Shown one piece after another: positions 1-4,918 of a DNA stretch of 6,995 nt. Source of the stretch: an uncultured bacterium (GTDB taxonomy: Bacteria > Patescibacteriota > Minisyncoccia > Phycocordibacterales > CAIZLB01); assembly GCA_903952785.1 (NCBI GenBank), contig CAJBHC010000069.1:1-6995 (forward strand). The letters run 5' to 3'. Every line of letters begins with the position of its first letter. The stretch's first letter is position 1. The notes below the pieces were generated by a model. That model was given only the letters and a program-made list of their open reading frames with translations. It was not told the DNA's origin and did not search any database. A program made the translations under genes and the position numbers.

Positions 1-467
1 ATATCTCACCTGTTGCTCCAACCACACAAACTGTCGCCACACCCACTACTCCATCATCTCACTCCTCTTCTGGTGGCAGCACACAAAGCCAAGTTAACAA
101 CCTAATTGCTATGGGTAACTATACGTTAGCAAGGGAGATAGCAAAGCAGTATGGAATCACTATACCTTCAAATACACTTCCACAAACTACAACCAAACCA
201 AATCCAACAAACTCAATACTCTCATCCTCTTCCTTCACCCGCAATCTCAAGCTTGGCATGAAAGGATTAGATGTTAAACTCCTACAGCAATTCCTAAACA
301 CTCACGGCTTCCCAGTATCAAAGAAGGGAGTTGGATCAAAGGGAAAAGAGACAACAAAGTTTGGTCCTGCTACAAGAAGTGCATTAATTAAATATCAAAA
401 GGCAAAGAAGATTACACCCGCATCAGGATATTTTGGAGCTAGGACAAGATCTGCTTTGGCAAAATAG
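1..467 (+). CDS. Secreted beta-helix/peptidoglycan-binding family protein, copy 1 (C-terminal part only)
   Basis: The reading frame is open from the left edge (first full codon at base 3) to TAG at 465-467, giving 154 visible residues. The ATG at 111 is internal: upstream codons read ISPVAP, a Thr/Pro/Ser linker, SSSGGS and then NLIAMGNYTLAREIA, which matches copy 2 (2171-4819) in order and frame. Visible parts are a low-complexity linker (residues 1-30), a short conserved helical segment (33-52), a second Thr/Pro/Asn/Ser linker (53-76), and a peptidoglycan-binding (PGB_1-like) domain at about 79-154 with LKLGMKG, LLQQFLNTHGFPV, FGPATRSAL and GYFG. The domain is known to bind cell-wall peptidoglycan, so the protein is probably retained at the wall. 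The missing N-terminal part is inferred to carry a signal peptide and beta-helix, by analogy with copies 2 and 3. The last residues (TRSALAK) differ from copy 2 (TRNNIEVMR). A terminator follows. Confidence 0.88.
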   Translation, partial: ISPVAPTTQTVATPTTPSSHSSSGGSTQSQVNNLIAMGNYTLAREIAKQYGITIPSNTLPQTTTKPNPTNSILSSSSFTRNLKLGMKGLDVKLLQQFLNTHGFPVSKKGVGSKGKETTKFGPATRSALIKYQKAKKITPASGYFGARTRSALAK

Positions 468-510
468 TGGTTATAAGAAGTTATTTACCTTCCCAAATAA
501 AATAAAGAAA

Positions 511-557
511 GCCTCTCGCTTTAACGGGTTACCATCCTGTAACCCAACGCGAGAGGT
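511..557 (+). terminator. Two-tier hairpin, probable bidirectional terminator after copy 1
   Basis: The outer stem pairs CCTCTCGC (512-519) with GCGAGAGG (549-556), a perfect 8 bp. The inner stem pairs GGGTTAC (526-532) with GTAACCC (539-545), a perfect 7 bp, around a 6-nt loop CATCCT. Short unpaired joints (TTTAAC and AAC) separate the tiers. A T-rich stretch TCTTACTTCTTACTT follows on the + strand. On the - strand the hairpin is followed by CTTTCTTTATTTTATTT, a better T tract, so it could stop transcription in both directions. It starts 44 bases after the copy 1 stop codon. The fold is visible; termination is inferred. Confidence 0.7.
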
Positions 558-676
558 CTTACTTCTTACTTATTAACATACCCTATGCTTAAAAATACTA
601 CTTATATTCTATGGCAGATAAAGGGCGACAGACAAGAACGGCGTGTGTTTATGTATGTAAATAAATTTATGTTATT

Positions 677-1696
677 ATGAAAAACATGCAAGCTAACTCA
701 CAGATAATTATATATAAAGATCCAAACGGTAAAACACAAATAGATGTGCGTTTTGACGGTACAGATGTGTGGCTAACACAAGATTTGATGGCGTCACTTT
801 TTGATAAAGGTAGATCCACTATTGCAGAGCATATTCAAAATATCTTTGAAGAAGGCGAGCTTTATGAAAATTCAGTATGTCGGGAATTCCGACGTACTGG
901 TTCTGACGGCAAAGAATATCAAGTAAAACATTATAATTTAGGGGTTATTATAGCTGTAGGGTATCGCATAAAGTCTCCACAAGGAACCGCTTTTCGTCAG
1001 TGGGCGACAGAAAGACTGGGTGAATATATATTAAAAGGATTTATTGTAGATAGTGATAGGCTTAAAAATCCAGATTTACCATTTAACTATTTTGAAGAAC
1101 TTGAAAGAGTGGTTTCTGATATTCGTGCTAGTGAAAAAGTTTTCTATAGAAAAATAACTGATATATATGCCACAAGTGTTGATTACGACCCAACGAACGA
1201 ATCAAGTATTTTATTTTTCAAAACAGTACAAAACAAAGTGCATTATGCTATCACAGGTAATACAGCGGCAGAGATTGTGGTCCAGAGAATTGATGAGAAA
1301 AAAGATAAAATGGGTTTAACATATACACGAGGAATAAAACCAACGAAAGAAGAAGTGTTAATAGCTAAAAACTATCTGAATAAAGATGAGTTAGAACAAC
1401 TTAATAATTTAGTTGAACAGTATCTTATATTTGCACAAGGTCAAGCGATGCGACGAGTACCGATGACCATGGCAGACTGGATAGAAAAGCTACATGGGTT
1501 TTTAAATATAAATGACAGGGAAATATTAAAAAATGCTGGTAAGATATCGCATGAATTGATGTGTGAAATTGCTGAACAAAAATTTGAAGAATACAGAAAG
1601 ATTGAAGCAGTTAAAGATACTGACTTTGATGAAAAGATTACTGCGGTTTTGGAAGATGTAAAAAAACATAAGATGATAAAGCCTAAGAAAAAATAA
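677..1696 (+). CDS. RhuM family protein (virulence_RhuM-like)
   Basis: This 339-residue protein matches the full pattern of the RhuM family, named after a gene of Salmonella pathogenicity island 3 and found widely in accessory regions; its biochemical role is not established. Visible hallmarks are an N-terminal strand region with VWLTQDLMASLFDKGRSTIAEHI (about 31-53), which looks like a helix-turn-helix, then FEEGEL (57-62), HYNLGVIIAVGYRIKSPQG (85-103), FRQWATERLGEYILKGF (107-122), and the signature segment DYDPTNESSILFFKTVQNKVHYAITGNTAAEI (169-200). The tail (about 295-339) is charged and ends KPKKK. Some relatives are fused to a Fic/Doc domain; no HPFxxGNGR-type Fic motif is present here. 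I start at ATG 677; ATG 686 (codon 4) is also possible because neither has a convincing Shine-Dalgarno sequence. The gene stands alone behind the copy 1 terminator, between two members of the beta-helix array. DNA or nucleic-acid binding is inferred from the N-terminal region only. Confidence 0.87.
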   Translation: MKNMQANSQIIIYKDPNGKTQIDVRFDGTDVWLTQDLMASLFDKGRSTIAEHIQNIFEEGELYENSVCREFRRTGSDGKEYQVKHYNLGVIIAVGYRIKSPQGTAFRQWATERLGEYILKGFIVDSDRLKNPDLPFNYFEELERVVSDIRASEKVFYRKITDIYATSVDYDPTNESSILFFKTVQNKVHYAITGNTAAEIVVQRIDEKKDKMGLTYTRGIKPTKEEVLIAKNYLNKDELEQLNNLVEQYLIFAQGQAMRRVPMTMADWIEKLHGFLNINDREILKNAGKISHELMCEIAEQKFEEYRKIEAVKDTDFDEKITAVLEDVKKHKMIKPKKK

Positions 1697-1782
1697 TGTG
1701 TAATTAACTTGCCACAAGGTATTGTAATTTTGATAAATAACTTTCCATTCCTAACAATTCCACCCCGTGCTAATATCTTGAT

Positions 1783-1833
1783 ATGAAATTATCTATAGGT
1801 ATAGTTGGGATACGACCCAACATGGCCCAGTAC
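1783..1833 (+). pseudogene. ychF: Possible relic of the 5' end of a ychF (Obg-like GTPase) gene
   Basis: From ATG 1783 the frame reads MKLSIGIVG, then IRPNMAQY and a TAG stop at 1834-1836. YchF GTPases typically begin MKLSIGIVGLPNVGKS, so nine residues including the start match, and P-N recurs one residue out of step. The GTPase P-loop (GxxNVGKS) and everything beyond it are absent. TAATAT lies at 1771-1776 just before the ATG, without a ribosome binding site. The fragment is in a different frame from the DUF4143 relic that follows, so the two appear to have been joined by a deletion or recombination near 1810-1840. The match is short and recalled from memory of the family, so this is a tentative call. 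Confidence 0.4.
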
Positions 1834-1841
1834 TAGAACAG

Positions 1842-2156
1842 GTGACACTCCGTTGTTTAGGTGCGCCAATTAAAAATGTTTATTATTGGAGAGATAAAAG
1901 TCAAAATGAAATTGATTTTGTGTTAGAGGGAGTTGGACTTGTACCTAATCTATATGAATGCAAATGGGCATATGAGACCATAAAAGCGGATGCTCTAGAA
2001 TCTTTCAGAACAATACATGGTAAAATTGGTGGTCTAGTGGTTGTGTCATTTAATCCTAAAATTGATGGGTTTGGGGTGTTAGGTAGGGTATATGGGAAAA
2101 GTTATTTGTTTAAGAAGTGGCAATGGGATATACTGTATATATTAAATAATCGATAA
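1842..2156 (+). pseudogene. C-terminal remnant of a DUF4143-type AAA ATPase gene
   Basis: A frame open from 1782 (after a TGA at 1779-1781) to TAA at 2154-2156 encodes the end of a DUF4143 protein. The first possible start is GTG 1842, giving 104 residues, so a gene caller could report it as a small CDS. The visible core is NVYYWRDKSQNEIDFVLE followed by LYECKW, the arrangement seen at the C-terminus of DUF4143 ATPases and resembling a PD-(D/E)xK nuclease-like strand pair (D in EIDF; E and K in ECK). Full-length relatives are roughly four times longer, with an N-terminal AAA domain carrying Walker A and B motifs; none of that is present. I consider it a truncated gene with no known independent function. 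Its last 17 codons contain the promoter-like element of the next gene, which starts 14 bases after its stop and may explain why this end is preserved. A scrap of the same tail recurs at 4852-4918. Confidence 0.75.
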
Positions 2157-2170
2157 TTAAGAAAAAAATT
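2103..2170 (+). repeat. Copy A of the duplicated DUF4143 tail/leader segment
   Basis: This segment, from TATTTGTTTAAGAAG to the base before ATG 2171, recurs at 4852-4918 just before copy 3. The two aligned segments share most bases and differ by a few substitutions and one A in the A-tract before the ATG. Here it is the in-frame end of the DUF4143 relic (LFKKWQWDILYILNNR then TAA) plus a 14-base leader; in the second copy the frame is broken. It marks the left end of the duplication unit of about 2.75 kb. Confidence 0.85.
2106..2134 (+). promoter_or_regulatory. Predicted sigma70-like promoter of copy 2
   Basis: TTGTTT (2106-2111), a 17-base spacer, and TATACT (2129-2134) form a good housekeeping-type promoter: three of six -35 bases and five of six -10 bases match the consensus TTGACA/TATAAT. 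Transcription would begin near 2141, giving a leader of about 30 bases before ATG 2171. The leader is A/T only apart from a few bases (AATTAAGAAAAAAATT before ATG) and has no clear Shine-Dalgarno. The element lies inside the last codons of the DUF4143 relic. The same two hexamers with identical spacing occur before copy 3, while three of the 17 spacer bases have changed, which supports function. Confidence 0.6.
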
Positions 2171-4819
2171 ATGTATCTAACAAGTAGGGATGTATTTTAT
2201 GAGAGAGTAAATAACTCCTCGCGAAATATAAATTTTTCATTAAAAGCCCTTGTAGTTTTATTTTGTTTCGTTTTTTTGTTTTTTGGATTGGCTGGGCAGG
2301 CGAGCGCGGCAACATATTATGTACGTGCCGATGGTACTGTGACTGCTGCCAATAAAGCAAATGCTACTTCTCCAAATGCGACTAGTACCTCATTGAATAT
2401 GGCGCAGGTCAACGCAGCATCCTTCTTGTCTGGAGATCAGATCCTCTTTAGTTCACAAGGTGGAAATTATACGAGTGTTTTTACGGTGCCTTCAGGGGGT
2501 TCGGGAGTTAATAATGAAATAACTTATGCTAATGTACCAAATGAAACGCCTGTAATCGCTATTGCCTCCGGTTATCTTATAAACACTAATAGCAAATCCG
2601 ACATAATTATTCAAGGTTTAACTGCCAATTATACCGGCCTTTCCGCTTCAACTAATATAGGAATCATTATTGGTGCTGGTTCTAATATTCAATTTAAAAA
2701 TATCACCAGTGATATGGGAGGGTTTGGATATAACATGTGGTCCAACTCTGTTTTGAGTGATATTATTTTTGATCACGTGACTTTAACAAATTGTAAAGCA
2801 GGCACAATAATATGCTTGCAACTTGCTGGTACAAATAACAATAATTTAAGCATAACCAATTCGACATTTACAGGTGCGTTGGGTGGAATTGCAGTTAATG
2901 GTAATTTAACTATAACCAATTCAACATGGACCGGTACACCAAGTACAATTGTGGTGTCAACCAGCTCCAACGTTGCAATTAGTAATATTCCAACGACCGG
3001 AATTTCTTTAGGTAACGTTACCGGAGGAACCATTAGTCATGTTACAGAAACTTCTGGAACAGGTTTTTATTTTATTAATTCTTCAAATATAACCGTTAAT
3101 GATAGTATTGTAAGCGACAGTACTGCCAGTGGTTTTTCAGCAACAAATGGGTCCCATGACATTGTTTATAATAGATCTACTGCGGTAAGGGCGCTGTATC
3201 ATGGATTTAATGCAGCAGACACATCATATAATATAACTTATAATAATTGCATAGCGGACTATAATTATCGAATAGGATTTCTTGCGGGCCAAACAACTAA
3301 TAATATAACATATAAATATAACGAGGCCTCATACAATGGAACGTTAAATGTCGTGTCCGACGGTGGTGGTTTTTTACCCCACGATAGTGCGACAAATATA
3401 AAATGTTATTATTGCATCGCTCACCATAATTACAACCAAGGTCTCGGGGACGTTGGCAACGGTACAGGTAATGAATATTACAATACTCTAAATTGGAATA
3501 ATGGATACGCAGTAGGAGATACTTTCAAAGGAAGTGCTGTGTCCTCCTCATCTGCAAGAAGTAATGTATATTACAGAAAAGCTGGTGGCGCTTTTATATT
3601 AAAAAACGGAATATTTGGTGGTGGTAAGCCAAGAGAAATATTAAACACTGGACCCTCTTACACGACTCTTGATTACAATTTATATAAAGCTTTGGATGAT
3701 AATAAATTCTACAGTACAGACGCTAGTACAAACGTGTCTTGGTCAACCTACCACGCAACAAAAGAGCCAAACAGTTATAACGCCGACCCGCTTTTTATAA
3801 ACACCTCCGGTTCATATTCCACATCAACAGATTTTCAACTCACATACCTTTCTCCAGCTATTGATACAGGAACAACTCCCGCTTGGATGACCTCCACCAC
3901 CACAGACTTCTCTGGCAACCCCATCTACGGGACCCCAGACATCGGAGCATATGAATATCAACCACCATACACAATTACTACAGATCACCCACAATATTCA
4001 AGTAACATCCGAATCTATGGAGATGGTAAATACAGATACACTACAGCAACCACATCTTCTTCAACAGCTAATCTCTCTGTAACACCAGTAGATGGTTTCC
4101 CAACATACAGTGCATCAACCACTCGTCCAGAATATTTAAATATATCAGACATCACATGGGGAACAAGCAAACAGTTCACTGCTTCTTCATCAATTGCTAC
4201 ATCTACCATATACACAATAGGTGATCTAACACCAAACACCTATTACACCGTCAACTACAATCACAACAGTGCTGGAACAACCACTCTCGCTAGTCTCCAA
4301 GCCAATCAAGACGGCAAAATCACCTTCACCTACACTGGAGGATACTCAACTGTACTGTTTGACATCTCACCTGTTGCTCCAGTCACACCCGCTGTTCCAG
4401 TCTCTCACTCTTCTTCTGGTGGTAGTGCCTCAAACCAAGTCAGTAACCTAATTGCTATGGGGAACTACACACTAGCAAGGGAGATAGCAAGGCAGTATGG
4501 AATCACAATTGATCCACAAACACCTACACAAACTACGACACAACAAGCTCCAGCAACTCCATCAAACCTGGCTACTTCCTTCACCCGCGATCTTAAACTT
4601 GGCATGAAAGGATTAGATGTTAAACTCCTACAACAATTCCTGAACACTCACGGTTTCCCAGTATCAAAGAAGGGTGTTGGATCAAAGGGAAAGGAGAACA
4701 CCAGATTTGGCCCTGCAACAAAAGCTGCGCTTATCAAGTTCCAGAAGGCGAACAGGATTACGCCGGCTATTGGGTATTTTGGATCGGTGACTAGAAACAA
4801 TATTGAGGTGATGAGGTGA
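2171..4819 (+). CDS. Secreted parallel beta-helix protein with C-terminal peptidoglycan-binding domain, copy 2 (complete)
   Basis: This 882-residue protein starts with a Sec signal peptide with an unusually long, polar n-region (1-25), a hydrophobic core (26-41) and a likely signal peptidase I site after ASA (44-46), before ATYYVRADGT. Residues about 47-595 form a right-handed parallel beta-helix: Asn/Thr/Ser-rich rungs of roughly 20-23 residues with recurring NITYNN and ITNST strands, closing with NADPLF, SPAIDTG (561-567) and DIGAYEY (590-596), the usual end of such helices. A beta-sandwich-like region (about 598-730) follows, then a Pro/Val/Ser linker, the conserved NLIAMGNYTLAREIA segment (759-773), a second linker and a PGB_1-like peptidoglycan-binding domain (about 803-882). 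The helix contains conserved His404-Asp405 and C412YYC415IAHH419. Such helices occur in polysaccharide-cleaving enzymes and adhesins; no specific lyase catalytic set is recognisable, so substrate is unknown. ATG 2171 is chosen because it fits the promoter and is conserved in copy 3. A short GAGAGAG run lies at codons 11-13. Confidence 0.92.
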   Translation: MYLTSRDVFYERVNNSSRNINFSLKALVVLFCFVFLFFGLAGQASAATYYVRADGTVTAANKANATSPNATSTSLNMAQVNAASFLSGDQILFSSQGGNYTSVFTVPSGGSGVNNEITYANVPNETPVIAIASGYLINTNSKSDIIIQGLTANYTGLSASTNIGIIIGAGSNIQFKNITSDMGGFGYNMWSNSVLSDIIFDHVTLTNCKAGTIICLQLAGTNNNNLSITNSTFTGALGGIAVNGNLTITNSTWTGTPSTIVVSTSSNVAISNIPTTGISLGNVTGGTISHVTETSGTGFYFINSSNITVNDSIVSDSTASGFSATNGSHDIVYNRSTAVRALYHGFNAADTSYNITYNNCIADYNYRIGFLAGQTTNNITYKYNEASYNGTLNVVSDGGGFLPHDSATNIKCYYCIAHHNYNQGLGDVGNGTGNEYYNTLNWNNGYAVGDTFKGSAVSSSSARSNVYYRKAGGAFILKNGIFGGGKPREILNTGPSYTTLDYNLYKALDDNKFYSTDASTNVSWSTYHATKEPNSYNADPLFINTSGSYSTSTDFQLTYLSPAIDTGTTPAWMTSTTTDFSGNPIYGTPDIGAYEYQPPYTITTDHPQYSSNIRIYGDGKYRYTTATTSSSTANLSVTPVDGFPTYSASTTRPEYLNISDITWGTSKQFTASSSIATSTIYTIGDLTPNTYYTVNYNHNSAGTTTLASLQANQDGKITFTYTGGYSTVLFDISPVAPVTPAVPVSHSSSGGSASNQVSNLIAMGNYTLAREIARQYGITIDPQTPTQTTTQQAPATPSNLATSFTRDLKLGMKGLDVKLLQQFLNTHGFPVSKKGVGSKGKENTRFGPATKAALIKFQKANRITPAIGYFGSVTRNNIEVMR
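2201..2207 (+). repeat. Short GA run, (GA)3G, in the 5' coding region of copy 2
   Basis: GAGAGAG occupies codons 11 to 13 of copy 2 and is followed by TAAATAAC. In the true frame this reads GAG AGA GTA AAT AAC. Adding one GA gives an immediate TAA; removing one gives AGT AAA TAA. It corresponds to the expanded run at 4949-4967 in copy 3. At three units it is probably stable; it is listed for comparison. Confidence 0.8.
2842..2927 (+). repeat. Direct repeat of one beta-helix rung in copy 2 (60-base period)
   Basis: A 26-base segment at 2842-2867 recurs at 2902-2927 with three mismatches. It encodes NLSITNSTFTG (from Asn225) and NLTITNSTWTG (from Asn245), a 20-residue period that fits one turn of a parallel beta-helix. 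The remaining nucleotide similarity suggests a comparatively recent duplication of a single rung. Confidence 0.75.
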
Positions 4820-4828
4820 TGAGGTGGG
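4805..4828 (+). repeat. Three tandem 8-base units GAGGTGAT across the copy 2 stop codon
   Basis: GAGGTGAT occurs at 4805-4812 and 4813-4820, and a third, altered unit GAGGTGGG at 4821-4828. The stop codon TGA (4817-4819) lies in the second unit. Copy 1 has no such repeat and ends with a different C-terminus, so the repeat is tied to the altered tail (NNIEVMR) of copy 2. Confidence 0.8.
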
Positions 4829-4851
4829 GAATGTTTTTAAGTTATCCACCG

Positions 4852-4918
4852 TATTTGTTTAAGAAGTAACAATAGGATATACTTAGTATATTAAATAACC
4901 GATAATTAAGAAAAAATT
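4852..4918 (+). pseudogene. Copy B of the DUF4143 tail/leader segment, decayed
   Basis: This is the duplicate of 2103-2170. Read in the old DUF4143 frame it gives LFKK, then TAA and TAG exactly where copy A has two Trp codons (TGG), so it no longer encodes anything. The promoter hexamers inside it are unchanged. No other part of the DUF4143 gene is present between copy 2 and copy 3. This shows that the duplication unit began inside the DUF4143 gene and that copy 3 arose by duplicating a block running from that gene's tail through the beta-helix gene. The 32 bases between the copy 2 stop and this segment contain no hairpin that I can see. Confidence 0.85.
4855..4883 (+). promoter_or_regulatory. 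Predicted sigma70-like promoter of copy 3
   Basis: TTGTTT (4855-4860), a 17-base spacer and TATACT (4878-4883) repeat the copy 2 element exactly in sequence and spacing. The -10 end lies 35 bases before ATG 4919, against 36 in copy 2. Conservation of the hexamers inside a segment that has otherwise lost its coding frame suggests selection for promoter function. Read-through from copy 2 is also possible because no terminator is visible between the genes. Confidence 0.6.

Noticed and set aside
111..467. A 118-residue gene starting at ATG 111
   Set aside because: The frame continues upstream to the window edge and matches the linker of copy 2 in order, so ATG 111 is an internal methionine of the IAMGNY segment.
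611..664. Small ORF of 17 codons before the RhuM gene
   Set aside because: No ribosome binding site, no recognisable sequence, and a length expected by chance.
1250..1696. Fic/Doc domain in the C-terminal part of the RhuM protein
   Set aside because: No HPFxxGNGR or similar motif can be found; the C-terminus is helical and charged, as in stand-alone RhuM proteins.
2773..3033. Minus-strand ORFs opposite copies 1, 2 and 3 (e.g. 119-301, 2773-3033, 4015-4239, 5476-5751, 6543-6734)
   Set aside because: They are antisense shadows of the beta-helix genes with low-complexity translations; the two opposite the peptidoglycan-binding ends resemble each other only because the genes do.
4269..4451. Plus-strand ORF within the 3' half of copy 2
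   Set aside because: It overlaps well-conserved domain sequence of copy 2 in another frame and has no independent support.
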